Origin: Paenibacillus alba
GTDB taxonomy: Bacteria; Bacillota; Bacilli; Paenibacillales; NBRC-103111
Direction: 5' to 3'
Assembly (NCBI RefSeq): GCF_013204855.1
Contig: NZ_JABMKZ010000002.1
Span: 372,001-436,000, forward strand
Length of the DNA stretch: 64,000 nucleotides
Below the pieces are notes generated by a model. The model searched no databases. It was not told the DNA's origin and saw nothing but the letters and a program-made list of their open reading frames with translations. Of the stretch, positions 1 to 8,683 are shown one piece after another. Position 1 is the first letter of the stretch. Every line of letters begins with the position of its first letter. The translations under genes were made by a program, and so were the position numbers.

Positions 1-312
1 GTACGTATTATAATTGCATAACGCACGGCCTAAATTGCCCGCTCCGACAAGCGCTACTTGAATATGACGATCGAGCTTAAGAATTTGCCTGATTTTCTCG
101 ATCAAATAAGAAATATCATAGCCAATGCCTTTTTTCCCGAATTCTCCGAAATAAGCCAGATCCTTGCGAATCTGAGCAGGATTCAGATCCAGCTTTTGAC
201 CCAAATCCTGCGAAGAAACCGTCGATACATTTTTCATCGAAAGCTCATTCAGATAGCGTAAATATATGGGCAGCCTGCGTACGACAGCCTCCGAAATTTT
301 CTGTGTTTTCAT
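1..312 (-). CDS. rex: Redox-sensing transcriptional repressor Rex (N-terminal part, cut by window edge)
   Basis: Rex senses the NADH/NAD+ ratio and represses fermentative and respiratory genes; raised NADH releases it from DNA. Only the first 104 codons are visible and the gene runs off the left edge. The N-terminal winged helix is clear (QIRKDLAYFGEFG at residues 47-59), followed by the start of the Rossmann domain (VALVGAGNLGRAL, 86-98). The ATG at 312 lies two bases after the dinG stop, and its ribosome site GGGGGAGG is inside the last dinG codons, so translation of the two is probably coupled. The family call is firm; dimer and effector residues are outside the window. Confidence 0.93.
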   Translation of the reverse strand, partial: MKTQKISEAVVRRLPIYLRYLNELSMKNVSTVSSQDLGQKLDLNPAQIRKDLAYFGEFGKKGIGYDISYLIEKIRQILKLDRHIQVALVGAGNLGRALCNYNTY

Positions 313-314
313 CT

Positions 315-3170
315 CTACGCCTCCCCCATCCACTGCTCAATCCGCGGTAACATTTGTTCTGTCGTCATATGCTCTATCTTAGGTCCGGGCAGGGAATAGA
401 GGAAATGCTTGCCATAATAAGTGTCAATGACGCGAGTATCATAAATGATGACAATTCCTTTATCGGAAGCGCGTCTAACAAGCCGGCCAAACCCTTGCTT
501 GAAACGTATGACCGCCTGCGGCACGGAAAATTTCATAAAGGGATTTTCATTGCGTTTTTTAATATTCTCACACTTGGCTTCGACCAGAGGATTATTCGGC
601 GGCTGGAACGGCAAGCGAATGATAGCCAGGCAGCTCAGCGCATCCCCGGGGATATCGACGCCTTCCCAGAATGAACTGGTGCCCAGCAGGACGCACATGG
701 CGTTATCTTGGAACATTCGGGTCAACTTGCTGCGATTGCTGCTGTCAATCCCCTGACCAAGCACGGTAATGCCATACGGCTTCAGGACGTCTTTCATGCC
801 CGCGTGAATTTGCTTCAGCATCCGGTTCGAGGTGCACAGAATCAGCATTCGCCCCTTGGTGACTTGCGCTACATCGCTGAGCGATTGAATAAGGGCATTG
901 ATAAATACAGGATCACCCGCCCCTTTAATCATCGGAAAATCACGCGGAATCACAACAAGCGCTTGCTCGCGATAATTAAAAGGAGAAGGCAGCTGCACCG
1001 TTTTGAGCTTGCCGTTCTCTTCATCTTCAGGAATCGTTAATCCCAGCTGATCCGCTGAATATTGAAAGGACTTGTTTACGGACAGCGTCGCCGAAGTAAG
1101 GATTATACTCTCTTTGGTTTCAAAGAAATGCTGCTGCAGCAAGCTGCTGACATCAATCGGCACGGAGTTAAGCTGCAGGGATTTCGCCTTGGCGTATGTC
1201 CCCGCTTCCATCCAATACACATACCCCTCGTCAGCCAGCTTCATAAAAAAGTGAAGAGCATCGCGGTGGTTGTACAGCTCTTTGACCGTTCCGTTCAGAT
1301 CGGTCACTAGCCCCTGAACACCGAACACGTCCTGCATGTCTTTCACTTCGCTCAGCAGCTTATCCAAAGTTCTCAGCATGTCATTGGCATTCAAATAAAT
1401 ATTGTCTTCCATGATGACCAATTCCCGCCAATTATCGGGCAGGTTCTCCGGCTTCATGCGAAGAACATATTGCGAGTTTTCCGTTTGAGACGGATCGCTT
1501 TGGGAAGACAACAGCTCATACAGCGACTCGCTTAAACGATCCCAATCCTCTTTGATTTTGATGATTTTCGGAAAAACACTGTCAATCGCTTGACCCCAAG
1601 CCGCAACGCGCTCTTGGTGGTCATCGGATTTCTGCAAGCGGAACCGCAGCATTGGCAATTGACCGCTTCTGTTGTCCTTATACAGCCATAAGAGAGAATG
1701 ATAGAAAGCGGAGGCATGCAGTTCAATGCCCAGATGTTTGCTCGCCACTTCTTCAAAATGATGTGCCTCATCAATCACAAGATGTTTGTAAGCCGGTAGA
1801 AGGCGGTTCTCAGCCTTCATATCCGTAAAGAGGAGGGAATGGTTGGTTATGATAACATCGGCCGTATTGGCGTCATTACGGGCGCGATGATAGAAGCACT
1901 TTTTGTACCATGGACACATTCGATTCAGACAGGAGTCGGTATCGCTGGCAACGGAATGCCAGAACTGAGCCCCTTTATTGCCAAAATGCAGCTCTTCTTC
2001 ATCGCCATGCTCGGTTTCACTGAGCCAAACGACCATCTGGGCAGCTGTAATCGGATCTTCCTTGCCATTCTCATAATCCCGTGTCGTCAGCTTTGTTTCG
2101 AATTTCCGCAAACATAAGTAGTGGCTTCTGCCTTTGAGTATCGCGGCTTTGAACGGAACCGGAAAAATCGCTTTAAGCAGCGGAATATCCCTGTCGCGCA
2201 GCTGTTCCTGCAAGTTGATCGTGTGTGTAGACACAACCACTTTCTTTTCATACTTAATGCCGTAATAAATTGACGGAATTAAATAGCCCAGCGATTTGCC
2301 CGTCCCTGTTCCCGCTTCGATCATCAAGTGCTGATCTTGCTCCAGCGATTTCTCTACCTCCCAGATCATTTGCTCCTGGGATTCCCGATCTTCAAAGATC
2401 TCAAATTTTTCCTGGAGAGCCGTCTTCAGACTTTGATGAAACTCCTTGAAAGAAGCGCCCAAGCCGGCCTCATCCGCTTCCGTGCGAATCTCTTCTTCTT
2501 CGCCCCAATCGGCAACGTTCAGTGTAAACTGACGGAAATACCGATTCGTATCCATATCAACACTCGTGATGGATTCTTTGTATAGACAGATTTCATCAAG
2601 AAACCAACCTAAATCCGTGTTGCCGTTTTCGAAAATGTGCTGCAAGCGCTGAACGGTAAGAAGCGGCAAGCCAATCAAGCGCTCCAAACACATAATCCAG
2701 ATGGCTGCCGTTACTTCTGCATCGCTGTCTGCCTGATGAGGCCTTTCATGATCAAGGCCAAACAAAGCGGCCACCATGCTGAGCTGAAGACTTGATATCG
2801 AGGGGAATAACATACGCAGCATATCAATGGTATCCAGCACGCGTCCTGAGAACGGAGGATAGCCGGTTTTCGTTAACCCTTTTTGCAAAAAAGAAACATC
2901 AAAGGCTGCGTGATGCGCCACTAGCACACAATCAAACAACAGCGGAAACATATCCGACATCACTTGGTCGATAGTAGGAGCATCCGCCACCATCTCATCG
3001 GTGATGCCCGTAAGGGTTGTAATCGAAGAAGGTATACCGATCCCTGGTTTGACCAGAGAAGTATACCTGTCTGTAATTTGAAATTGATCTATAATGACTA
3101 ATCCAACCTGGATAATCTCATCCGCCGGCTGACTTCCTGTTGTTTCAAAATCCAAAACTGCAAATTTCAT
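315..3170 (-). CDS. dinG: DinG-type ATP-dependent helicase with N-terminal 3'-5' exonuclease domain
   Basis: Superfamily 2 (XPD-like) helicase fused to a DEDD exonuclease, the usual Firmicute DinG form, probably acting in DNA repair. The exonuclease domain covers about residues 1-165 (AVLDFETTG near the N-terminus, HQADSDA near 145). Helicase motifs are Walker A EAGTGTGKS (285-293) and DEAH (467-470). Four cysteines (353, 414, 419, 425) between them are spaced like the XPD iron-sulfur cluster. Length about 951 residues, near the B. subtilis protein. I chose the ATG at 3170, because the exonuclease motif begins at once; a TTG at 3185 with AGGA eight bases upstream is an alternative. It follows the TPR gene and precedes rex. 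Confidence 0.95.
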   Translation of the reverse strand: MKFAVLDFETTGSQPADEIIQVGLVIIDQFQITDRYTSLVKPGIGIPSSITTLTGITDEMVADAPTIDQVMSDMFPLLFDCVLVAHHAAFDVSFLQKGLTKTGYPPFSGRVLDTIDMLRMLFPSISSLQLSMVAALFGLDHERPHQADSDAEVTAAIWIMCLERLIGLPLLTVQRLQHIFENGNTDLGWFLDEICLYKESITSVDMDTNRYFRQFTLNVADWGEEEEIRTEADEAGLGASFKEFHQSLKTALQEKFEIFEDRESQEQMIWEVEKSLEQDQHLMIEAGTGTGKSLGYLIPSIYYGIKYEKKVVVSTHTINLQEQLRDRDIPLLKAIFPVPFKAAILKGRSHYLCLRKFETKLTTRDYENGKEDPITAAQMVVWLSETEHGDEEELHFGNKGAQFWHSVASDTDSCLNRMCPWYKKCFYHRARNDANTADVIITNHSLLFTDMKAENRLLPAYKHLVIDEAHHFEEVASKHLGIELHASAFYHSLLWLYKDNRSGQLPMLRFRLQKSDDHQERVAAWGQAIDSVFPKIIKIKEDWDRLSESLYELLSSQSDPSQTENSQYVLRMKPENLPDNWRELVIMEDNIYLNANDMLRTLDKLLSEVKDMQDVFGVQGLVTDLNGTVKELYNHRDALHFFMKLADEGYVYWMEAGTYAKAKSLQLNSVPIDVSSLLQQHFFETKESIILTSATLSVNKSFQYSADQLGLTIPEDEENGKLKTVQLPSPFNYREQALVVIPRDFPMIKGAGDPVFINALIQSLSDVAQVTKGRMLILCTSNRMLKQIHAGMKDVLKPYGITVLGQGIDSSNRSKLTRMFQDNAMCVLLGTSSFWEGVDIPGDALSCLAIIRLPFQPPNNPLVEAKCENIKKRNENPFMKFSVPQAVIRFKQGFGRLVRRASDKGIVIIYDTRVIDTYYGKHFLYSLPGPKIEHMTTEQMLPRIEQWMGEA

Positions 3171-3260
3171 GACGTGTATCTTCAATCCCTTCGTCCTGCA
3201 CTTCTCCTAGCATACCAAATCTCATGAGGAAAAGGGAATACCCAGTTAGCCGCTTTGTAA

Positions 3261-3854
3261 TTAAGACTCGTCCAAATTGATCAGCGGCTCTATACAAGAA
3301 GGATCGGTATGATACGCTTTTTGGAAATACTCAAAGGCTTTCTCCATGTTCTGATTCTGAACTTGAATACACCCCATAGCATTGTAGGAGATGGCTTTCA
3401 TTTGGGAATTATCGGTTAGGGGAAGAAGGAATTTGAAGTGCTGATACGCTTCGCCAAACTCCCCTTTCCGTAAATGTCCCATAGCTAGATACACTCTTGC
3501 CAGCAGGAAATCAGGCTGTCTTTCAATCAAAATCTCGAATTCCTTAATCGCCTGATCATACATGTAGAGCTTGTAATAGCCTTGGCCCCGCACGAATTCA
3601 TCCGTTTGCTTCCCGGAAACATCGAGATCCATCAGTTCCTTATGAAGGGTTTGGGTGCTGATCGGAACGGCCCCATAGAACTTTCCCAGCTTCTCTTCAA
3701 AAAGCAGCCATGCCTCGATGAACTCATCGCTCATCGTTTTCAATACCTGCAATTGCTCGTCTAGCTCCGCCTTTTTCTCCACATTACTATTCGGATATTC
3801 TTTTTGGATTTCTTCCAAAACCTCGTTCATTGTGGAAAATAAATGCTTAAACAT
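3261..3854 (-). CDS. Tetratricopeptide-repeat protein of unknown role
   Basis: A 197-residue protein probably acting as a protein-protein scaffold; no catalytic motif is visible. The N-terminal 90 residues look helical and acidic, and the C-terminal half carries about three TPR-like units (near YKLYMYDQAIKEFEILIE, LARVYLAMGHLRKGEFGEAY and ISYNAMGCIQVQNQNMEKAF). No signal peptide or membrane segment. The ATG at 3854 is preceded by GGTGGG at eight bases; an in-frame GTG at 3866 has no good ribosome site. It lies between panD and dinG in the same direction and is probably co-transcribed. No specific function can be assigned. Confidence 0.85.
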   Translation of the reverse strand: MFKHLFSTMNEVLEEIQKEYPNSNVEKKAELDEQLQVLKTMSDEFIEAWLLFEEKLGKFYGAVPISTQTLHKELMDLDVSGKQTDEFVRGQGYYKLYMYDQAIKEFEILIERQPDFLLARVYLAMGHLRKGEFGEAYQHFKFLLPLTDNSQMKAISYNAMGCIQVQNQNMEKAFEYFQKAYHTDPSCIEPLINLDES

Positions 3855-3933
3855 TTGGCATCCCACCTTTGCTTCGAAAGCTTATCCTCATTCTTTGTAA
3901 ACAGCGCCGATTTCATGCATGGAGGAAATGATC

Positions 3934-4317
3934 TTAAAGGATCGTGGAATGCTCTTCCTCTTTCAGCAGCTGGGCAACCTTGTTGTTGGCCCCCATGATC
4001 GCAATCGTTGGATGATGCTTCTTCGCTTCCTCGTCACTCATCATGGCATAGGAAACAATAATCACCGTGTCGCCAGTTTGCACCAGCCGAGCGGCTGCAC
4101 CATTCAAACAGATGATCCCAGAGCCTCGCGGCCCTGGAATAATATAAGTTTCTAGCCGTGCGCCGTTATTGTTATTGACAATCTGTACTTTCTCATTCGG
4201 CAGCATATCGACCAAATCGATCAAATCCTCATCGATGGTAATACTTCCAATATAGTTTAAGTTCGCTTCCGTAACGGTAGCACGGTGGATTTTGGCTTTC
4301 ATCATTGTGCGAAACAT
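3934..4317 (-). CDS. panD: Aspartate 1-decarboxylase, pyruvoyl-dependent
   Basis: PanD decarboxylates L-aspartate to beta-alanine for pantothenate synthesis. The proenzyme cleaves itself at a Gly-Ser bond, visible here as YIGSITID (Gly24-Ser25), to make the pyruvoyl group. Conserved [15 protein letters not shown] and LNGAAARLV follow. The ATG at 4317 gives 127 residues, the same as B. subtilis PanD, with GGAAG eight bases upstream; an earlier ATG at 4323 overlaps the panC stop and is too close to that site. Last gene of panB-panC-panD. Confidence 0.96.
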   Translation of the reverse strand: MFRTMMKAKIHRATVTEANLNYIGSITIDEDLIDLVDMLPNEKVQIVNNNNGARLETYIIPGPRGSGIICLNGAAARLVQTGDTVIIVSYAMMSDEEAKKHHPTIAIMGANNKVAQLLKEEEHSTIL

Positions 4318-4322
4318 AGACA

Positions 4323-5204
4323 TCACTTCCTAACTTGTAAAATGAGATTATCAATTAAACGCGTCTTGCCAAATTTAACAGCTAAAGCCACGATAATAGA
4401 TGTGGGATGATGACCAATTTCGAAAGGCTCCAGTGTCGGATAACCTAGTGCTTCTACGTAATCAATAGTCGCTAGCGGCGCAGATGCAATATGGCTGCTG
4501 ACCAATTGTACTAACTCCTCTGAGGAAAATGAAGGATGAGATTGAATGAATTCCTTGACTTTGTCTAACGATTGCGATAATACTAACGCTTGTTTCCGTT
4601 CCTGTTCCGAGAGATAGACATTACGTGAACTCATAGCGAGACCGTCCGCTTCCCGGAGTGTCGGACAAGGAACGATTTCGATATCGAGATTAAGATCCTG
4701 CACCATTTGCTCGATCACAGCAATCTGTTGGGCGTCTTTAAGACCAAAGAAGGCTTGATCTGGCTGCACAATATGAAACAGCTTGCTGACAACCGTTGCT
4801 ACCCCGTCAAAATGTCCAGGGCGCGAGGCCCCGCAAAGTCTCGAGGTCAAACCTGTCACACTAACCGTCGTGCGCGTAGGGGTCGGGTACATTTCTGCTA
4901 CCGTCGGCATAAACACGAGATCAGCCCCCGCGGCTTCCGCCAGCTGGAGGTCCTTCTCGGTATTGCGAGGATAACGCTCGAAATCCTCACCGGGCCCGAA
5001 CTGCAGCGGATTCACAAAGATACTTAGCACCACAAGGCCGCTTTGGGCCCGAGCTTTGCGAAGCAAGCTGACGTGCCCTTCGTGCAAATACCCCATCGTG
5101 GGCACAAAGCCCACGGATTGATCATGCTTGCGTCGATAATCCTTGATCCGAGAACGTAAATCGGCAATTGAATGAACTACTTGCATGGTTTGCGTAGCTT
5201 CCAT
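4323..5204 (-). CDS. panC: Pantothenate synthetase (pantoate--beta-alanine ligase)
   Basis: PanC joins pantoate and beta-alanine with ATP in the cytoplasm. It belongs to the HIGH-type nucleotidyltransferase fold: [10 protein letters not shown] carries the HxGH site, [19 protein letters not shown] follows, and MSSRN near residue 185 is the KMSKS-like loop. The ATG at 5204 has AGGAGG ten bases upstream, inside the end of panB; the ATG at 5213 sits directly on that site and is unlikely. 293 residues, near the usual 280-290. The stop overlaps the upstream panD ATG by one base, so start choice there matters. Confidence 0.95.
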   Translation of the reverse strand: MEATQTMQVVHSIADLRSRIKDYRRKHDQSVGFVPTMGYLHEGHVSLLRKARAQSGLVVLSIFVNPLQFGPGEDFERYPRNTEKDLQLAEAAGADLVFMPTVAEMYPTPTRTTVSVTGLTSRLCGASRPGHFDGVATVVSKLFHIVQPDQAFFGLKDAQQIAVIEQMVQDLNLDIEIVPCPTLREADGLAMSSRNVYLSEQERKQALVLSQSLDKVKEFIQSHPSFSSEELVQLVSSHIASAPLATIDYVEALGYPTLEPFEIGHHPTSIIVALAVKFGKTRLIDNLILQVRK

Positions 5205-5209
5205 GACGG

Positions 5210-6073
5210 TCATTCCTCCTTGTCGCCGTATAAATATTGAACCACATCGTTATCCATATGAAAAGAATGATCCGGGCTAGGGAAAGCTCGCGACTTCACT
5301 TCTTTCACATATTCGCCAATACCTGCTCGAATAGTTTCCCCTATATTGGCGTAAGCTTTGACGAACTTTCTGGGAGCACTGTCAGAACCATACTGTAATA
5401 AATCATGATAAACGAGCACTTGTCCGTCGCACTGAACGCCGGAACCAATGCCGATGGTCGGAATCGCCAATTGCTTGGAAATCCAAGCAGCCAGCTCATC
5501 AGTAACCAATTCCAAGACGATTGCAAAAGCACCGGCTGCCTCAATCGCTTTCGCATCGCTCAGCAGCTTCTCTGCTTGCTCCGAGCTGCGCCCCTGCACA
5601 CGAAACCCGCCAAGCTGATGGACCGACTGCGGTGTTAAGCCTAAATGGCCAACGACAGGAACGCCTGCCTCTGTAATAGCTTTGACCGTTGCGGCGATTT
5701 CGGCGCCGCCTTCGAGCTTGACTGCCTTCGCTCCGCCCTCTTGCATCAAGCGCGCAACTCCTTTTAACGTTGCATCCAAGCTGCCGTGATACGTTAAGAA
5801 TGGCATATCCGCAACGATGAATGTCCGTGAAGCCCCACGTACGGCCGCGCGAGTATGATAAACCATATCATCCATGGTGACGGGCAAAGTGGAATCGTAA
5901 CCGTCTACGACATTCCCGAGCGAATCTCCCACGAGGATCACATCAATTCCAGCCTCTTCCGCCAATCTGGCCGAAGGATAATCATACGCCGTAATCATCG
6001 TAATCGGCACGCCGTCTTGCTTCATTTTTCTCATCTTAGTCGTTGTGAGCGCCTTGCGTTGTTCCATTTCCAT
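5210..6073 (-). CDS. panB: 3-methyl-2-oxobutanoate hydroxymethyltransferase (ketopantoate hydroxymethyltransferase)
   Basis: PanB adds a hydroxymethyl group from methylene-tetrahydrofolate to 2-oxoisovalerate, the first committed step of pantothenate synthesis. The TIM-barrel signature is clear: ITAYDYPSARLAEEAGID, VGDSLGNVV, and a Lys-Glu pair in AVKLEGG near the middle. 287 residues, near the family norm. Start ATG at 6073; GGAAG lies upstream and a second in-frame ATG is two codons in. First gene of panBCD, and its start is about 20 bases beyond an intrinsic terminator, so expression depends on read-through of the leader. Confidence 0.96.
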   Translation of the reverse strand: MEMEQRKALTTTKMRKMKQDGVPITMITAYDYPSARLAEEAGIDVILVGDSLGNVVDGYDSTLPVTMDDMVYHTRAAVRGASRTFIVADMPFLTYHGSLDATLKGVARLMQEGGAKAVKLEGGAEIAATVKAITEAGVPVVGHLGLTPQSVHQLGGFRVQGRSSEQAEKLLSDAKAIEAAGAFAIVLELVTDELAAWISKQLAIPTIGIGSGVQCDGQVLVYHDLLQYGSDSAPRKFVKAYANIGETIRAGIGEYVKEVKSRAFPSPDHSFHMDNDVVQYLYGDKEE

Positions 6074-6093
6074 CCCAGCTTCCCATATAAAAT

Positions 6094-6122
6094 AAAAAAC
6101 CTTTTAGCTAAGAGCTAAAAGG
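6094..6122 (-). terminator. Attenuator terminator in the panB leader
   Basis: Perfect 10-bp stem, CCTTTTAGCT / AGCTAAAAGG, three-base loop CTT, followed by TTTTTT on the minus strand. It ends about 20 bases before the panB ATG, so it can only act as an attenuator of panBCD. Confidence 0.85.
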
Positions 6123-6283
6123 ATCGCATGCAGAAAGAATCTAAGGTGATCCTTCTGTCTCGGTCCCATAAGGCTCAGAGCAGAATCCAACATCTCGTGT
6201 AACGTTATTCAAATGTCCAATAGATTGGCTTTCAAGCTGCAAGTGCAGTTCCTTTAAGGATACCGCCTTGTCATTCTATTATA
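6094..6283 (-). promoter_or_regulatory. panB leader: extended -10 promoter and mutually exclusive hairpins (candidate pan RNA motif)
   Basis: TGGTATAAT at 6278-6286 (minus strand) is an extended -10 element without a good -35. The predicted RNA then has a hairpin with unpaired A bases (6245-6266), small hairpins, and a second stem with a bulged A (outer arms 6153-6157 and 6181-6185). AGAAGGATC (6148-6156) can pair with GATCCTTTT (6117-6125), which blocks the 5' arm of the terminator at 6094-6122, and it also shares bases with the second stem. This is the layout of a ligand- or protein-controlled attenuator. The pan RNA motif is known upstream of panB in Firmicutes and has bulged adenosines; assignment to it is an inference. 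Confidence 0.55.
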
Positions 6284-6313
6284 CCAAATCCGACTTCCAT
6301 TTGATACCTTAAA

Positions 6314-7282
6314 TTATTTCAATTCGATATCGCCGGAATAAATTTTAATTTTTTCCCCGTTTGCGGTAATGACCGTCAAAGCGCCGGAGTCATCCAACGA
6401 ATCGGCTATTCCTTCAATAGGGCCCGAAGGCGAGTAAGTGCGAATCGGCCGCTTTAAGGTCACGCTCAGCGCCTCCCAGAGCAGTCGAATCGGCGCAAAT
6501 CCTTTATCCATATAGAGCGCATAAAGATCTTCAAACTCCTGAAGAAAGGCTTGTACGAGATGCTCCCTCGAGATTTCTTGACCGGATTCGATAGCAAGCG
6601 ATGTCGCAATGTTTCGCAGCTCCTCAGGATAATCCTCTGTTTTCAGATTTACACTGATGCCTATCCCGGCAATGACATATTTGAGACGCTCATCTTCACC
6701 GCTGCTCTCCAGTAAAATACCGCTGACTTTTTTACCTTTGATCAAAAGATCATTAGGCCATTTGATGCCAATTTCAACTTGGCATACCTTTTGAATAGAA
6801 CGGCACAACGCTACGGCGCTCAAGAGCGTTAGCTGCGGCATGAAATACACTGGGACGCGCGGCGTCAAGACCATACTCATCCATATCCCTTTACCCGGCG
6901 GAGAATGCCACGCACGGCCCATTCGGCCTCGCCCGGCTGTCTGTTCCTCAGCAAGCACAATCGTGCCTTCAGGAGCCCCTGAAGCAACCAAAGCGTGAGC
7001 AATTGTCTGAGTCGAGTCTACTGCGCCATACACATGAACTTTCTGCCCCAGCACTTTGGTCTTCAATCCACTGAGCAGCTTGCTGACCTGCCAGCGGTCC
7101 GGCTTGCTTACCAACCGATAGCCTTTGCGAGGCGCTGCTTCAAATTCGTAGCCAGCTGCGCGAAGCTCTTCAATATGCTTCCATATTGCCGTACGGCTTA
7201 CGTTCAGCCTGCGGCTGATTTCCTCGCCGGATACATAGGCATCCGGTGATTCCTGGAACAACTCCAAAATACGTTCGTTCAT
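6314..7282 (-). CDS. birA: Biotin--[acetyl-CoA-carboxylase] ligase and biotin operon repressor
   Basis: Bifunctional BirA makes biotinyl-AMP, biotinylates carboxylase carrier protein and, through its N-terminal winged helix, represses biotin genes. The helix-turn-helix is present (SRRLNVSRTAIWKHIEELR, about residues 22-40), followed by the ligase domain with GRGRMGRAWHSPPGKG and KWPNDL. This is the class II (DNA-binding) form. Start ATG 7282 has GAG eight bases upstream; GTG at 7291 is the alternative. It lies 49 bases beyond the cca stop and just after the terminator there, so it depends on read-through or an unseen promoter. Confidence 0.94.
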   Translation of the reverse strand: MNERILELFQESPDAYVSGEEISRRLNVSRTAIWKHIEELRAAGYEFEAAPRKGYRLVSKPDRWQVSKLLSGLKTKVLGQKVHVYGAVDSTQTIAHALVASGAPEGTIVLAEEQTAGRGRMGRAWHSPPGKGIWMSMVLTPRVPVYFMPQLTLLSAVALCRSIQKVCQVEIGIKWPNDLLIKGKKVSGILLESSGEDERLKYVIAGIGISVNLKTEDYPEELRNIATSLAIESGQEISREHLVQAFLQEFEDLYALYMDKGFAPIRLLWEALSVTLKRPIRTYSPSGPIEGIADSLDDSGALTVITANGEKIKIYSGDIELK

Positions 7283-7311
7283 CTCTTTCACTCGCGATCT
7301 ATCAGGAATTT

Positions 7312-7351
7312 AAAAAAACCGCGCTGCACTGCTACTGTGCAGCACGCGCGG
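7312..7351 (-). terminator. Intrinsic terminator overlapping the cca stop codon
   Basis: GC-rich stem with a small bulge (inner arms GCTGCAC / GTGCAGC, outer CCGCG / GCGG) followed by seven T on the minus strand. The cca stop TAG is in the loop, so the last five cca codons form the 5' arm. Translating ribosomes would cover the hairpin until release. Confidence 0.8.
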
Positions 7352-8654
7352 CTTGTATTAGGATGTCTTTCTCGTTCGCCAGTTCTCCGAGCGCGGTTCG
7401 TTCAAGCAGCTGCTGCAGCAAGGTGCCCATCCATGGGCCCGGCTGCAGGCCAAGCTCCCCCGCCAGATCCTTGCCGGATATGGCGAGCTGCTTCAGGCTG
7501 AAGCAGAGAACCTCGCTCAGCCAAGCTTCTCCGCTGCGCACCAGCTCGGGCGCTGCGGTCTGGAGGAAACGCGCGAGCTCGCCGCGCTGCTGCGAAGCAT
7601 CCGGCAGCGCGCGAAGCTGCCGCAGCAGTGCGCGGGCTGCGGCTTCGCCGCGGCGCACCGCGCCGAGCTTCCAGACCCGCTCCAGATGAGCCGGGTCTAT
7701 CTGGCCGACGGCGTCCTGCGGAGCGCCGCCGCTGTGCATCTGCGCGGCTACCGCCTCGCGCAGGGCGAGATCCGCTACGACCGCGTCGCCGTCGGCGCGG
7801 GAGAAGGTCAGCTCCTGGAGCGCCGTGCGGACGATGTCCGAGGGCACCTCCAGGAGCATCAGCAGCATCGACCAGCGGTCATGCTGCCCTTCCAGCGCGC
7901 TGACGGCGTCCAGCGCGTCATCCCAAGCGAGCCAACGCTCAAAAGGCAGCGGAAGCTGCTTTTTGAGGTGTGCCGTGAGGCGGCTCGCCAGCAATAAGCG
8001 CACGGCCCGGGCGGGCGCCGGGCCTTCGATCATGCGCTCCAGCTCGCTGCGCACACGCTCCATCGCGATGTGGCGCATGAGCGGAGCTTGCTTGAGCAGC
8101 GCCTGCCAAGTTCCCGCTTCGACCTCAAGCTTATAGGTCGAAGCAAAACGAACACAGCGAAGCATGCGCAGCGCATCTTCCCCAAATCGCTCTTCGGCCG
8201 AGCCTACGCAGCGAAGCACACCGGCCTCCAGATCCTTCTGACCGTCAAAAGGATCCAGAATCCTTCCATTTCTGTCCATCGCCATCGCGTTCATCGTGAA
8301 ATCACGACGCTTCAAATCCTCGATCAAATCGGAGATATAGGCGACGGAAGCCGGTCTTCGGAAACCTTCGTATTCGGATTCTTTGCGGAATGTGGTCACT
8401 TCGTAAGTTCCCTCAGCTAATACCACGGTAACTGTACCATGCTGCAAGCCTGTTGGCACTGTGCGCGTGAAACAAGCAATGACCTGCTCCGGAAGTGCAG
8501 AGGTTGCGATATCAATATCCTTGATCCGCCGATTCAGCACAGCATCCCGTACACAACCGCCAACCAGATAAGCTTCATACCCGGCTTCTTCCAGCTTGCA
8601 GATGACAGCCGAAGCACCACGATCCTGTATATGACTATTAACCTTGTCTGACAT
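7332..8654 (-). CDS. cca: CCA-adding tRNA nucleotidyltransferase
   Basis: Adds or repairs the 3' CCA of tRNAs using CTP and ATP. Class II head: LVGGCVRDAVLNRRIKDIDIA (about residues 30-50, with the DxD metal pair) and RRDFTMNAMAMDRNGRILDP. 440 residues, slightly longer than B. subtilis Cca. ATG at 8654 with AGGAG four bases upstream. The tRNA-Pro of this window does not encode CCA, consistent with need for this enzyme. The C-terminal half (about 7500-8060) is much richer in G and C than its flanks. It follows bshA and precedes birA. Confidence 0.95.
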   Translation of the reverse strand: MSDKVNSHIQDRGASAVICKLEEAGYEAYLVGGCVRDAVLNRRIKDIDIATSALPEQVIACFTRTVPTGLQHGTVTVVLAEGTYEVTTFRKESEYEGFRRPASVAYISDLIEDLKRRDFTMNAMAMDRNGRILDPFDGQKDLEAGVLRCVGSAEERFGEDALRMLRCVRFASTYKLEVEAGTWQALLKQAPLMRHIAMERVRSELERMIEGPAPARAVRLLLASRLTAHLKKQLPLPFERWLAWDDALDAVSALEGQHDRWSMLLMLLEVPSDIVRTALQELTFSRADGDAVVADLALREAVAAQMHSGGAPQDAVGQIDPAHLERVWKLGAVRRGEAAARALLRQLRALPDASQQRGELARFLQTAAPELVRSGEAWLSEVLCFSLKQLAISGKDLAGELGLQPGPWMGTLLQQLLERTALGELANEKDILIQAARAAQ

Positions 8655-8683
8655 GTTACTCCTGACCAGCGTTTCTACCCTGC

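Noticed and set aside
6153-6190. Possible T-box in the panB leader (TATGGGACCGAGAC resembles the T-box AGGGTGGNACCGCG)
   Set aside because: Only part of the consensus fits, no specifier stem is recognisable, and panB is not a usual T-box gene.
7628-8136. Long plus-strand frames opposite cca
   Set aside because: They are Arg/Ala-rich shadows caused by high GC; cca is well supported on the minus strand.
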